A DNA stretch of 64,000 nt from positions 1,712,501-1,776,500 of the forward strand of contig NC_010003.1 in NCBI RefSeq assembly GCF_000018605.1, written 5' to 3'. Of this stretch, positions 9,636-18,291 are shown in pieces. A program made the translations under genes and the position numbers. Every line of letters starts with the position of its first letter. The first letter of the stretch is position 1. The stretch comes from Petrotoga mobilis SJ95 (GTDB lineage: Bacteria > Thermotogota > Thermotogae > Petrotogales > Petrotogaceae). The notes below the pieces were generated by a model. It was not told where the DNA came from. It searched no databases and saw only the letters and a program-made list of their open reading frames with translations.

Positions 9636-10091
9636 TTAGATTTCTCCTTTTTCGTGCAACTTTAGATCTATTTTCTTCTCTAACTTTTGTAGTATGACTG
9701 GTAAGTATCTGTCTTTTAATTTTTTTCTATCGTACTGATGAATTAAAAAATAAGTAATTCCCAATCCTAAAATGCCAGCCAAGAAAGAGAAGATATCTGA
9801 AAAGCCCAAAGTATAGAGAATGGAAACTATAGACAAGAAAACTATTAAAGGAATCCCATAAGCTAAAAAAGAAAGTTTCACTACTGGAACTTCAGGTAAT
9901 TCTACAACTACTTTATCTCCTTTTTTTACATCGACTTTTTCGATGTTTTTAGCTTTTAAATTTAGTTCGTTTGCCCCACCTAATAGGGTACAGCCACCTT
10001 TCATTGCACAGCTTTCACATTCTTGCGTTCGTGTGGTTCTCAAATACACGTAACTTTCGTCTTTATCGATAACATCCATTACTTCCCTCAT
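9636..10091 (-). CDS. RseC/MucC-family membrane protein
   Basis: This 151-residue protein has an N-terminal cytoplasmic part with the RseC cysteine cluster (QECESCAMKGGC, about 24-35), two closely spaced membrane helices (about 74-116) and a charged tail. In Proteobacteria RseC acts positively in sigma-E control and in the SoxR-reducing system; outside them it often sits with Rnf genes, not here. The ATG overlaps the thrB stop, with GGAGGTAATAA before it. It is the last gene of a sigma factor-led cluster, which may be meaningful. Confidence 0.75.
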   Translation of the reverse strand: MREVMDVIDKDESYVYLRTTRTQECESCAMKGGCTLLGGANELNLKAKNIEKVDVKKGDKVVVELPEVPVVKLSFLAYGIPLIVFLSIVSILYTLGFSDIFSFLAGILGLGITYFLIHQYDRKKLKDRYLPVILQKLEKKIDLKLHEKGEI

Positions 10092-10986
10092 CGTTTATTA
10101 CCTCCAATCCATTATGACATACGTCCAAAACCGTTACTTTATAACCTTGATCAAAGTGAGAAAGAAAATTAACCATCTCATCTTCTATATTTTTATAATC
10201 TCCGTCCAAAATTCCCATGATTGTTGGCCCAGAACCACTCAAAAAATACCCCTTTGTACCTATTTTCATCAATTTAGATGTTATTTCTTCCCAGTAGGGG
10301 ATAAAATCTTTACGATATGGCTGATGAATTTTATCTTTCGTGGCTTCTGACAAATTTTCAAAATGGGAGGTTACAAGCGAGGCTACGAGAAGACCAACTC
10401 TGCTTATATTAAACACCGCATCTTCAATGGGCACATTTTTTGGTAAAAGTGAACGAGCTTTTTTGGTAGAAAAATGAAAATCGGGGATAATTGCCAATAA
10501 TTTCAACTGAGTTGGTAAATCCATTTTTACATACTTAACTTCTTTTTCCAACAAACTTCCTACTGTCAATCCTCCAACGAATGCAGGTAGAATATTATCC
10601 GTATGTCCATCCATTGTAGCTGCTAAATATATTATCTCTTCTTTCTTCAAAGGATTATTAAGCAGTTCGTTGGCAACTACTAAGCCTCCGACTATACAGG
10701 CTGCGCTACTTCCCAAACCTCTTGCTATGGGTATATTATTTATAAGATTTATGCGAAGACCCTTCGGATGAATATTTACTGCGTCAAACAATCGTTTCAT
10801 CGCCTGATAAACTAAATTATGCTCATTAGTTTCTATATATGCTTGATCTTCAACCGGAATATTAATTTCTAGGCCAAAGTTTATTTCTTCTACTTCTATG
10901 ATATTGTACAATTGTAAGGCTATCCCTAAACTGTCAAATCCTGGTCCTATGTTGGCAGTTGTGGCTGGAACTTTGACTCTTATCAT
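10063..10986 (-). CDS. thrB: Homoserine kinase
   Basis: A 307-residue GHMP kinase that phosphorylates L-homoserine with ATP in threonine synthesis. The start MIRVKVPATTANIGPGFDSLG is typical, and the ATP loop is IARGLGSSAACIVGG (about 89-103). The C-terminal GHMP motif appears as SGSGPTIMGI. It lies 24 bp after the small ORF that follows the sigma factor and overlaps the RseC-like gene by 29 bases. No other threonine gene is in the window. Confidence 0.92.
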   Translation of the reverse strand: MIRVKVPATTANIGPGFDSLGIALQLYNIIEVEEINFGLEINIPVEDQAYIETNEHNLVYQAMKRLFDAVNIHPKGLRINLINNIPIARGLGSSAACIVGGLVVANELLNNPLKKEEIIYLAATMDGHTDNILPAFVGGLTVGSLLEKEVKYVKMDLPTQLKLLAIIPDFHFSTKKARSLLPKNVPIEDAVFNISRVGLLVASLVTSHFENLSEATKDKIHQPYRKDFIPYWEEITSKLMKIGTKGYFLSGSGPTIMGILDGDYKNIEDEMVNFLSHFDQGYKVTVLDVCHNGLEVINDEGSNGCYR

Positions 10987-11010
10987 TTCTTCAGCCCTTT
11001 CATTAAGTGA

Positions 11011-11187
11011 TTATCCAAGATTAAGTTTGTTTTTAACATTGTTGATAACAGAGTTTTCGCAGGAAAAATATGTTTTTATAATGCCCCTATATATATCGAT
11101 CATTTTCTTGCAATTTTCGTTCAACTCATCTTCCTTGATTTTCCCCTCAAAAAAATCGTTCAACAATTCTTCTTCTTTTTCGTTCAT
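11011..11187 (-). CDS. 58-residue small protein coupled to the ECF sigma factor, possible anti-sigma or regulator
   Basis: The minus-strand ATG at 11187-11185 overlaps the sigma factor's TGA (ATGA). A strong ribosome site, AGAGGAGG, lies just upstream inside the sigma gene. It encodes MNEKEEELLN...NKLNLG, 58 residues, acidic at the N-terminus and without a membrane segment. Two cysteines (Cys26, Cys43) occur, but not the HxxxCxxC zinc motif of classical ZAS anti-sigma factors. Position and coupling suggest a partner of the sigma factor. No family was recognised, so function is inference only. Confidence 0.65.
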   Translation of the reverse strand: MNEKEEELLNDFFEGKIKEDELNENCKKMIDIYRGIIKTYFSCENSVINNVKNKLNLG

Positions 11188-11744
11188 ACTAAGTTGGCCT
11201 CCTCTATGAATTGTCGCAATTTTTTTCTCGCATAATGCAGCTTACTTTTTACAGTCCCTAAAGGGATTTCCATTATCTCAGCAATTTCATTGTAACTCAT
11301 ACCATCGATATCTCTTAACTTAATCAGTAGTCTTTCTTCCTTGTCTAGTTTTTCCATTATATTTAAAATCATTTGGTAATCAAGCTCTTCTAGTACTTCA
11401 TTTTTTACATTTGTATTGGAGATTGCTTGTATATTAGGATTTTGATCCGTTTCATCTTCAAAATCCACAGAAGTTTCTTTGCTTCGTTGATATTTGCGAG
11501 AATAATTTTTTCCCACATTGACAGCTATTCTGTAAATCCAAGTAGACAATTTGGAAAGGCCTTTAAATCCATTTATTCCTTTAATAATTCTTATAAACAC
11601 CTCTTGAAGTGCATCTTCTATTTCATCATGGTTAACGTAATTTTTTAAAACCCCATAAATTTTTGGTGCATACTCTTCGTATAATTTTTTAAACGCATCG
11701 GGATCATTTTTTTTAAGATCTTCAATGAATTTTTCTTCTATCAA
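11184..11744 (-). CDS. ECF-type RNA polymerase sigma factor
   Basis: This 186-residue protein has only sigma regions 2 and 4. Region 2 includes the core-binding stretch DALQEVFIRIIKGINGF and the -10-reading STWIYRIAVNVGKNYSR. Region 4 has a clear helix-turn-helix: MSYNEIAEIMEIPLGTVKSK then LHYARKKLRQFI. It should direct RNA polymerase to a small regulon. The cluster continues with a 58-residue ORF, thrB and an RseC-like gene. On the minus strand a TATAAT (11783-11778) lies about 35 bp before the start, with no good -35; instead a large palindrome begins about 20 bp upstream. Confidence 0.9.
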   Translation of the reverse strand: MIEEKFIEDLKKNDPDAFKKLYEEYAPKIYGVLKNYVNHDEIEDALQEVFIRIIKGINGFKGLSKLSTWIYRIAVNVGKNYSRKYQRSKETSVDFEDETDQNPNIQAISNTNVKNEVLEELDYQMILNIMEKLDKEERLLIKLRDIDGMSYNEIAEIMEIPLGTVKSKLHYARKKLRQFIEEANLV

Positions 11745-11804
11745 TTTGACTCTCTCCTATAATAAATTGTTCATTTTATTATACCATAAATTGTTAGGGC
11801 GATT

Positions 11805-11838
11805 CTATGAAAAATATTTCTTGAAATTTTTTTCATAG
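11805..11838. promoter_or_regulatory. 34-bp inverted repeat between divergent sigma factor and gdhA genes
   Basis: CTATGAAAAA (11805-11814) is perfectly mirrored by TTTTTCATAG (11829-11838), with an inner ATTTC/GAAAT pair and TT at the centre; only one position per arm is unpaired. It covers or abuts the -35 region of the sigma factor promoter on the minus strand. It is a candidate operator for a dimeric regulator. A terminator is less likely because no gene ends here. Confidence 0.6.
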
Positions 11839-11913
11839 TTGACAAAAATGTCGATAATTGTTCCTAAATTCATATAATTGCTTCTAATCGCCTAAGAATA
11901 GATTTCTTTGGAT

Positions 11914-11942
11914 TTGAAACTTTGAGAAAAAAGGGATAAAAT
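11914..11942 (+). promoter_or_regulatory. Likely gdhA promoter
   Basis: TTGAAA (11914-11919), a 17-base spacer and TAAAAT (11937-11942) lie about 75 bp before the gdhA start. Confidence 0.6.
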
Positions 11943-12018
11943 ATTTATGTACAATAAAAGTGAAGTTCTATATTTTAATAGAAAGAGAGAAACAATTAGA
12001 AAAAGGAGGATTACAAAG

Positions 12019-13314
12019 ATGGAAGAAACAAAAAAGGTAAGCTTGTACGATAACGCCGTTAAGCAATTTGACAGAGCCGCTAGAATTATGGAACTAGATA
12101 GAAATTTAAGAGAAGTATTAATCAAGCCAAAAAGAGAACTTACTGTTAATTTCCCAGTACGCATGGATGATGGGTCAATCAAAGTTTTTACAGGTTATAG
12201 GGTACAACACAATGTTTCTAGAGGTCCGGCAAAAGGTGGAATTAGGTACCATCCAAATGTTACATTAGATGAAGTTAAAGCATTGGCTTTTTGGATGACT
12301 TGGAAGTCAGCAGTGGTGGATATCCCCTATGGTGGGGCTAAAGGCGGAGTTACAGTGAATCCGTTTAAACTTTCTGATTCTGAATTAGAGAGATTATCAC
12401 GAAGATTTTTCTCTGAAATTCAAATCATAATAGGTGAGGAAAAAGATATCCCTGCTCCAGATGTAAACACTGATGGTCAAATAATGGCTTGGTGGATGGA
12501 TACATATTCGATGAATATTGGTCATACTACCTTAGGCATAGTCACGGGGAAGCCTTTAGAGATCGGCGGATCTGAAGGAAGAACAGAGGCCACTGGAAGA
12601 GGAGTAAATATATGTATTGAGGAAGCTGTAAAGTATTTGAGAGACAAAGGGAAGCTAAATAAGAAAGATGAAGCAATAACCGTTGCCATTCAAGGGTTTG
12701 GTAATGTTGGTTCTTACTTAGCTTTGACCCTTACAGAAGAAACTAAATATAGGTTGGTTGCAATATCTGATTATAGTGGTGGTTTTTATAAAGAGTCCGG
12801 TTTCACAGCAGAAGAGATTCGTAGTCTAATGGATAGAACTAAAGGTAGAAAAGCATTGTTATTGGATGTTAACGAAGAAGGTTATAAAGAGATAACGAAC
12901 GAAGAATTATTGAAGCTAGATGTTGATGTTTTGGCCCCTTGTGCTTTAGAAAATGCAGTAAATGAAGATAATGCAGAGGAAATAAGAGCAAAACTCATTG
13001 TCGAAGGAGCTAATGGACCATTAACTCCCGAAGCGGACGAGATATTATTGTCTAAAAATGTCTTCATAGTACCGGATTTCTTGGCAAATGCTGGTGGAGT
13101 AACGGTTTCGTACTTTGAGTGGGTGCAAGGGCTTCAGTGGAATTTTTGGGAACTAGAAGACATTAGAAAAGCCCTTCATAAAAAGATGAAGAATGCATTT
13201 TGTGATGTTGCTCAAACGATGGGAAAGTATGAAGTTGATATGAGAACAGCTGCTTATGTGAGAGCCATTGAACGTGTGGCAAATGCTACAAAGTTAAGAG
13301 GAATCTATCCCTGA
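12019..13314 (+). CDS. gdhA: Glutamate dehydrogenase
   Basis: The 431-residue enzyme interconverts glutamate and 2-oxoglutarate plus ammonia. It has the usual family length. The substrate domain shows PVRMDDGSIKVFTGYRVQH, Lys96 in MTWKSAV and catalytic Lys108 in PYGGAKGGV. The dinucleotide fold has GFGNVGSYLA. ATG 12019 has AAAAGGAGG upstream; the frame open further left has no ribosome site. It has its own promoter and a strong terminator, so it is monocistronic. Coenzyme choice cannot be read with confidence. Confidence 0.95.
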   Translation: MEETKKVSLYDNAVKQFDRAARIMELDRNLREVLIKPKRELTVNFPVRMDDGSIKVFTGYRVQHNVSRGPAKGGIRYHPNVTLDEVKALAFWMTWKSAVVDIPYGGAKGGVTVNPFKLSDSELERLSRRFFSEIQIIIGEEKDIPAPDVNTDGQIMAWWMDTYSMNIGHTTLGIVTGKPLEIGGSEGRTEATGRGVNICIEEAVKYLRDKGKLNKKDEAITVAIQGFGNVGSYLALTLTEETKYRLVAISDYSGGFYKESGFTAEEIRSLMDRTKGRKALLLDVNEEGYKEITNEELLKLDVDVLAPCALENAVNEDNAEEIRAKLIVEGANGPLTPEADEILLSKNVFIVPDFLANAGGVTVSYFEWVQGLQWNFWELEDIRKALHKKMKNAFCDVAQTMGKYEVDMRTAAYVRAIERVANATKLRGIYP

Positions 13315-13331
13315 TAAGAAATAACAAAATA

Positions 13332-13369
13332 TACCCCTTCCTTAATTATTTAGGAAGGGGTAATTTTTT
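13332..13369 (+). terminator. gdhA terminator
   Basis: TACCCCTTCC (13332-13341) pairs with GGAAGGGGTA (13353-13362), followed by ATTTTTT. Confidence 0.92.
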
Positions 13370-13423
13370 GGTTACTTTGTTTAAGTAAAATAGAACGAGT
13401 TTATTTAATAAAGGGGTGGAAAA

Positions 13424-13864
13424 ATGGCTTTTACATTAATTTCGGTATTCATAAACTCTACAATTGGTTTTTTTCTGGTTGATATGTTGTATTGGATTTT
13501 TTCACTGGTAATCTTAGGTATTATACTTTACATTTCCTGGGAAAAAAGTATGTACAGCAAATTGGGTAACTTTATTTTATTAGTAGGGATTTTATTTTCT
13601 TTTTTTGGTTATTTAAATAATTTTGATCCATCTTATTTTTATTTGTTAATTAACCTGTCTGCCTTTTTTGCTCTTCTTTATACCGCGTTTAATAAAAAAT
13701 TGTTAATTATTTTATCTTGGATGTTAAATGGTTTTTCCCTGGGGTACATCATCGCATCTTTGAGAAACTTAAATTTGGGCATTATATTTGGTATAATTAT
13801 TTTCCTTATTGGATTAAGAGATGCGTTTTTGCCTAAAAAGTTTGATGACCATTTAAATAACTAA
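13424..13864 (+). CDS. Small integral membrane protein of unknown function
   Basis: A 146-residue, very hydrophobic protein with about five membrane helices separated by short turns and a charged C-terminal tail (KKFDDHLNN). AAAGGGGTGG precedes the ATG. I do not recognise a family. It overlaps the convergent aminotransferase gene by 12 bases at its 3' end. Confidence 0.65.
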   Translation: MAFTLISVFINSTIGFFLVDMLYWIFSLVILGIILYISWEKSMYSKLGNFILLVGILFSFFGYLNNFDPSYFYLLINLSAFFALLYTAFNKKLLIILSWMLNGFSLGYIIASLRNLNLGIIFGIIIFLIGLRDAFLPKKFDDHLNN

Positions 13865-15034
13865 TTCGTGTATTGCAGAGGTTAACCTTTTTATACCCTC
13901 TTCGATGCTCTTTTCATTTGCACAGGAATAATTTAGCCTCAATGTGTTTACATTGTTCTTATCGATATAAAAAGGGTCTCCAGGAACGAAGGCTACCTTT
14001 TTTTCTATAGCCTTCTCAAATAACTTCAGAGCGGAAATATTGTTTGGTAAAGTTATCCATAGAAACATTCCACCTTGTGGATCTGTATACTCTACGTTTT
14101 TGGGGAAATATTTTTTGATACTTTTTATCATGGCATTTTTTTGGGTACCATACCTCATTTTTATGTTCATTATATGTTTGTCTAGGTCGTTCTCTTTCAA
14201 GAACTGGTATAGTATTCTTTGCCCTACATAATTAGAATGTAGATCAGCCCCTTGCTTAGCAGTCACAAGATTTTCCAGTACATCTTTGGGAGCAACTACC
14301 CAACCCAGCCTAAATCCTGGGGCAACAATTTTTGAGAAAGATCCTAAAAGTATCGTTTGTTCAGGAATCAATTTTTTGAATGAAACACTATCTTCCCCTT
14401 CAAATCTTAACTCTCCATATGGGTCATCCTCTATTAGGTAAATATTGTGCTTTTTCAACAAGTCAGCTATCTTTTCTCTGTTTTTATTTGTATATGTAAT
14501 TCCCGAAGGATTTTGAAAATTTGGGACGGTGTAAAGTAATTTTGGTGAAAATTCTTCTAAAACATCTTCTAATTCTTCTAAATCAAGACCCTCTTGGGAT
14601 AGTTTTACGGTTTTAAAGTTTTTTGTGTATACTGCTAATGCTTGTATGGCTCCCAAGTATCCAGGTTCTTCAATTGCAATGAAATCATCTTCATTTAAAA
14701 AAAGTTTTCCGAGTAAGTCGAGGGCTTGTTGAGAACCATGAGTTATTAAAACATCATCTTTTGTTATGTTTAAACCTTTCTTTTCGTGGTACCTATTGGC
14801 GATAAATTCTCTTAAGGGTGGATATCCTTCTGTGGTACTGTATTGAAGTATCTCTTTACCGTGATTATCAAACTGAGAAACAGCGGCATTTTTTATTTCT
14901 TCCACGGGAAATAAATCAGCGTTTGGTAAACCGCCCGCAAATGAAATTATTTCGGGGTCATCAACTACTTTAAGTATCTCTCTTATAAAAGAACGTGGAA
15001 CGTTTTTCATACGATTAGCGTATATATTTTCCAT
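13853..15034 (-). CDS. PLP-dependent class I/II aminotransferase (2-aminoadipate aminotransferase type)
   Basis: A 393-residue fold-type I aminotransferase. The start (IISFAGGLPNADLFP) is typical of the LysN/KAT II-like subgroup. Other landmarks are LITHGSQQALDLLGK, PNFQNPSGITYT, EDDPYGELRF and the PLP lysine in SFSKIVAPGFRLGW. Such enzymes act broadly on aromatic, branched-chain, glutamate or aminoadipate substrates. It lies downstream of the branched-chain operon on the same strand, so transamination of valine, leucine or phenylalanine precursors is plausible but not shown. AGGAGGAGATAAAAA precedes the ATG. Confidence 0.85.
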   Translation of the reverse strand: MENIYANRMKNVPRSFIREILKVVDDPEIISFAGGLPNADLFPVEEIKNAAVSQFDNHGKEILQYSTTEGYPPLREFIANRYHEKKGLNITKDDVLITHGSQQALDLLGKLFLNEDDFIAIEEPGYLGAIQALAVYTKNFKTVKLSQEGLDLEELEDVLEEFSPKLLYTVPNFQNPSGITYTNKNREKIADLLKKHNIYLIEDDPYGELRFEGEDSVSFKKLIPEQTILLGSFSKIVAPGFRLGWVVAPKDVLENLVTAKQGADLHSNYVGQRILYQFLKENDLDKHIMNIKMRYGTQKNAMIKSIKKYFPKNVEYTDPQGGMFLWITLPNNISALKLFEKAIEKKVAFVPGDPFYIDKNNVNTLRLNYSCANEKSIEEGIKRLTSAIHELVI

Positions 15035-15065
15035 TTTTTATCTCCTCCTGAAAAGTTTTATAGCC

Positions 15066-15095
15066 TTTAGCGCCCCTTCGCCCCGCAGCCCACCC
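15066..15095 (-). repeat. G-rich repeat with a G-quadruplex pattern in the aminotransferase leader
   Basis: The minus strand at 15095-15073 reads GGG-T-GGG-CTGC-GGGG-CGAA-GGGG, four G runs with short loops, in otherwise AT-rich DNA. The 19-base core GGGGCGAAGGGGCGCTAAA is repeated exactly at 49635-49653. It lies 40-60 bases before the aminotransferase start, on the sense strand of its likely leader. Confidence 0.6.
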
Positions 15096-15159
15096 ATAAG
15101 GATAAAAAAGTATACCTCTCGATACTACCTTTTTAAAATCTTTTATTTTAAAAGTTATG

Positions 15160-16740
15160 TTAGTTTTCTTTTACGGGGAACAAATTATCTACAAACAATC
15201 CATATTCCACACTGTCTAACAAGGCTTTCCAACTGGCTTGAATTATGTTAGTTGAAACACCCACAGTAGTCCAAGTTTTATCAGTGTCTGAAGTTTCTAT
15301 TAAGACCCGTACTTTTGCAGCGGTTCCAGAAGCACTGTCCAGCACCCTTACTTTGTAGTCGATCAATTTCATGCTTTTCAGGGATGGGAAAAAGTCTTCT
15401 AAAGCCTTTCGCAACGCCATATCTAAAGCATTCACAGGTCCATCGCCTTCAGCAACGGCATGGACGGTTTCATCGTTTATTTTTAATTTGACAATAGCTT
15501 CGGTTCCCGTACCTTCACCAAAATTGTAATGAAGAATGTTGAAATTTTCCACTTGAAAATTCGGGGTGTAATCAAAAAATTCTCTTAATACTAGGAGTTT
15601 CAAAGAAGCATCTGCACCTTCAAATTGATATCCATCATGCTCATATTCCTTGATCTTCAATGTTAACTTTTTGAACTGTTCTTCAGAAAATTGTGTAATA
15701 TCAAAGCCCAATTCTTCCAACTTTGATTTCAAATTGCTTTTTCCTGATAACTCAGAAACTAATATTCTTCTAGTGTTCCCAACCCATTCCGGAGATATGT
15801 GTTCATAAGTGAGTGGATTTTTAAGAATGGCGCTAACATGGACACCACCTTTATGTGTGAAGGCACTTCTTCCCACGTAAGGGATCCTGTTGTCAGGAGT
15901 TAAGTTAGCAACTTCAAATACGTAATTATAAAGTGAAGTCGTTTTTTCTACATTTATTTTCGGTAATCTAGATCCGTATTTAAACTTCAAGTTAGGTATT
16001 ATAATACAGAGGTCTGCATTACCACATCTTTCCCCTAAGCCTCCAACCGTTCCTTGTATTTGTTCAACTCCTTCTTGTAAGGCTGTAAGAGAATTCGCCA
16101 CAGCTAGGCCAGAATCGTTGTGAGCATGAATGCCCAAAGGTATTTTTATTCTCGCTTTTACCTCTTCTATTGCCTCTTTGATCTTTGAAGGGGTTTGTCC
16201 TCCGTTTGTGTCACATAAAACAGCGATCGAAGCGCCAGAGTTTTGTGCAACTTCCAATGTTTTAATGGCATATTGTTGATTATGGTAAAAACCATCAAAA
16301 AAGTGTTCGGCATCAAAAAATACTTCTATACCTTTTCTTTTTAAGAAGGTTATCGTATCTTCTATAAGTTTTAGGTTATCATCAAGAGAAATGCCCAAGG
16401 CTTGAGATACATGGAAGTCCCAACTTTTTGCAAATATAGTAACGATTTTTGCCCCAGAAGAAACTAATTTTAAAATATTTGGATCATCTTCTGCTTTTAT
16501 TCCGTATCTTTTTGTAGAGCTAAATGCGACTATCTCACTGTTTTTGAATGACATACTTTGAACCTTTTTAAAAAACTCTTCATCTTTAGGATTGGATCCC
16601 GGCCAACCACCTTCAATGTAGTCTATTCCATATTCATCTAATTTTTTGGCTATCTTTAATTTATCTTCCACAGTTAGAGAAACATTCTCTCCTTGGGTTC
16701 CATCTCTTAAAGTGGTATCAAACAATTTAGGTTCTTTCAA
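15160..16740 (-). CDS. cimA: (R)-citramalate synthase
   Basis: This 526-residue protein joins pyruvate and acetyl-CoA to citramalate, the first step of a threonine-independent route to 2-oxobutyrate and isoleucine. It has the DRE-TIM metallolyase start LFDTTLRDGTQGENVSLT and metal-binding HAHNDSGLAVANS. The C-terminal LeuA-type allosteric domain includes DGPVNALDMALRKAL and SSGTAAKVRVL-like sequence. The IEGGWPGSNPKD stretch is characteristic of CimA/homologous citramalate synthases rather than LeuA. It is the last gene of the operon. TTG 16740 follows GAGGGTG. Confidence 0.9.
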   Translation of the reverse strand: MKEPKLFDTTLRDGTQGENVSLTVEDKLKIAKKLDEYGIDYIEGGWPGSNPKDEEFFKKVQSMSFKNSEIVAFSSTKRYGIKAEDDPNILKLVSSGAKIVTIFAKSWDFHVSQALGISLDDNLKLIEDTITFLKRKGIEVFFDAEHFFDGFYHNQQYAIKTLEVAQNSGASIAVLCDTNGGQTPSKIKEAIEEVKARIKIPLGIHAHNDSGLAVANSLTALQEGVEQIQGTVGGLGERCGNADLCIIIPNLKFKYGSRLPKINVEKTTSLYNYVFEVANLTPDNRIPYVGRSAFTHKGGVHVSAILKNPLTYEHISPEWVGNTRRILVSELSGKSNLKSKLEELGFDITQFSEEQFKKLTLKIKEYEHDGYQFEGADASLKLLVLREFFDYTPNFQVENFNILHYNFGEGTGTEAIVKLKINDETVHAVAEGDGPVNALDMALRKALEDFFPSLKSMKLIDYKVRVLDSASGTAAKVRVLIETSDTDKTWTTVGVSTNIIQASWKALLDSVEYGLFVDNLFPVKEN

Positions 16741-16746
16741 TTTGGT

Positions 16747-17796
16747 TCACCCTCTTTTTAAAATTTTGACAATTTCGTCTCCTACTTCACTGGTGCTTAA
16801 ATTTCCCCCCATGTCTTGAGAAAGTAAGTTTTCATCGATCGATGTTTTAATCGCACCTTCAACTTTTTCAGCTAAGTCTTTTCTTCCAAAATATTCTAAA
16901 ATCATTGCTGCAGCTAAAATAGCAGCTATGGGATTTGCAATACCTTTACCAGCAATATCGGGAGCTGAACCATGAACAGGTTCAAACATGGAAACACTGT
17001 TGGGATTAATATTTCCTGAGGCAGCTAATCCCATTCCCCCCTGGATTTCTGCTCCTAAATCTGTGATGATGTCCCCAAACATGTTACAGGTTACTATCAC
17101 ATCAAAAATTTCTGGATTTCGTACCATTTTCATAGTTATAGCATCTACGTAGTAATGATCAGTCTGAACGTCTGGGTATTCCTTCTTTAACTCTTCAAAT
17201 ACCCTCAACCATAAGCCATGAGAATAAGTAAGTACATTACTTTTATCGCAGAGTGTTAGTTTCCCTTTGTTGTTTTTTGCAAACTCAAAAGCGTAACGGA
17301 TGATACGCTCTACACCTTTTCTAGTTGAAATCATCTCTTGTATCGCTACTTCGTCTTGAGTATCTTTTTTTAAAATTCCACCAATACCCGCGTAAAGTCC
17401 TTCTGTATTTTCTCTTATTACTGTAAAATTGATCTCATTAACGCCTTTCTTTTTCAAAGGCGAAAACCTGTCGTTTAGTAGCTTTATTGGTCTTAAATTG
17501 ACGTATTGATCAAAATGAAATCGTAATTTTAATAGTATCCCATGCTCCAAGATCCCTGCTGGTACTCTTGGATCCCCTACTGCACCCAAATATATGGCAT
17601 CGAAGGTTTCTAATCGTTTCAATAGAAAGTCTGGGATTAATTCTCCAGATTTTAGATACCGTTCGGCTCCAACCTCGAACTCTTCAAATTTGAGATTCAA
17701 ATTATACTTTTCTCCCATAAAATTTAATATTTTAAGACCTTCGTTGATTACTTCCTTCCCAATTCCATCCCCTGGTAGAACAGCTATCGACGGCAT
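16747..17796 (-). CDS. leuB: 3-isopropylmalate dehydrogenase (beta-decarboxylating dehydrogenase family)
   Basis: A 349-residue NAD-dependent dehydrogenase. Landmarks are VLPGDGIGKEV at the start, GDIITDLGAEIQGG for metal and substrate, and FEPVHGSAPDIAGKGIANP near the C-terminus, which fits NAD binding. It oxidises and decarboxylates 3-isopropylmalate in leucine synthesis; with CimA in the operon it may also act on methylmalate. The ATG follows the leuD TAG with no gap; GGAGGTCG provides the ribosome site. Confidence 0.92.
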   Translation of the reverse strand: MPSIAVLPGDGIGKEVINEGLKILNFMGEKYNLNLKFEEFEVGAERYLKSGELIPDFLLKRLETFDAIYLGAVGDPRVPAGILEHGILLKLRFHFDQYVNLRPIKLLNDRFSPLKKKGVNEINFTVIRENTEGLYAGIGGILKKDTQDEVAIQEMISTRKGVERIIRYAFEFAKNNKGKLTLCDKSNVLTYSHGLWLRVFEELKKEYPDVQTDHYYVDAITMKMVRNPEIFDVIVTCNMFGDIITDLGAEIQGGMGLAASGNINPNSVSMFEPVHGSAPDIAGKGIANPIAAILAAAMILEYFGRKDLAEKVEGAIKTSIDENLLSQDMGGNLSTSEVGDEIVKILKRG

Positions 17797-18291
17797 CTAT
17801 TGAGCGACCTCCTTTTTGATCTTCTCTATCAATCCCCCGGAAGATATTATTTCTTGAAGAAATTTAGGATATTTCTCTGAATAGTATTCTTTCTTGTTTT
17901 TTAGATCTTTGATGATTCCATTGTCTAAGTCTACCTCTATTTCCGAACCATCTTGGATATTATGAGAAGCCTCTTTAGAAATAAGTATAGGTAATCCAAT
18001 ATTGATGGCGTTTCGATAAAAAATCCTTGCAAAACTTTCTGCTATGACACAAGAAACACCTGCCGCCTTAATCGATAATGGAGCATGTTCACGAGAACTT
18101 CCAGAACCGAAATTCCTTCCGGCTACTATAATGTCTCCTTTTTGAACTTTTTTTACGAAATCTTTATCTATATCTTCCATACAATGTTGTGCCAATATCT
18201 CTGGTTCAGGGTTGTTTAGATATCTAGCTGGTATAATAACATCGGTATCAACGTTGTCACCGTATTTGAAAACTCTCCCTCTGAATTTCAC
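17797..18291 (-). CDS. leuD: 3-isopropylmalate dehydratase small subunit
   Basis: A 164-residue swivel-domain subunit of the short type common in archaea and thermophiles. [16 protein letters not shown] and [14 protein letters not shown] are the substrate-binding motifs. It pairs with LeuC to isomerise isopropylmalate and probably citramalate. GTG 18291 overlaps the leuC TGA (GTGA), with AGGAGG in front. Confidence 0.92.
   Translation of the reverse strand: MKFRGRVFKYGDNVDTDVIIPARYLNNPEPEILAQHCMEDIDKDFVKKVQKGDIIVAGRNFGSGSSREHAPLSIKAAGVSCVIAESFARIFYRNAINIGLPILISKEASHNIQDGSEIEVDLDNGIIKDLKNKKEYYSEKYPKFLQEIISSGGLIEKIKKEVAQ

Noticed and set aside
11892-12182. 96-codon minus-strand frame over the gdhA start
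   Set aside because: It covers the gdhA promoter and first codons and has no ribosome site; gdhA is certain.
15121-15160. Possible terminator after cimA
   Set aside because: The arms are only A and T and imperfect; without a G/C stem I cannot separate it from chance. Read-through into the aminotransferase gene stays possible.
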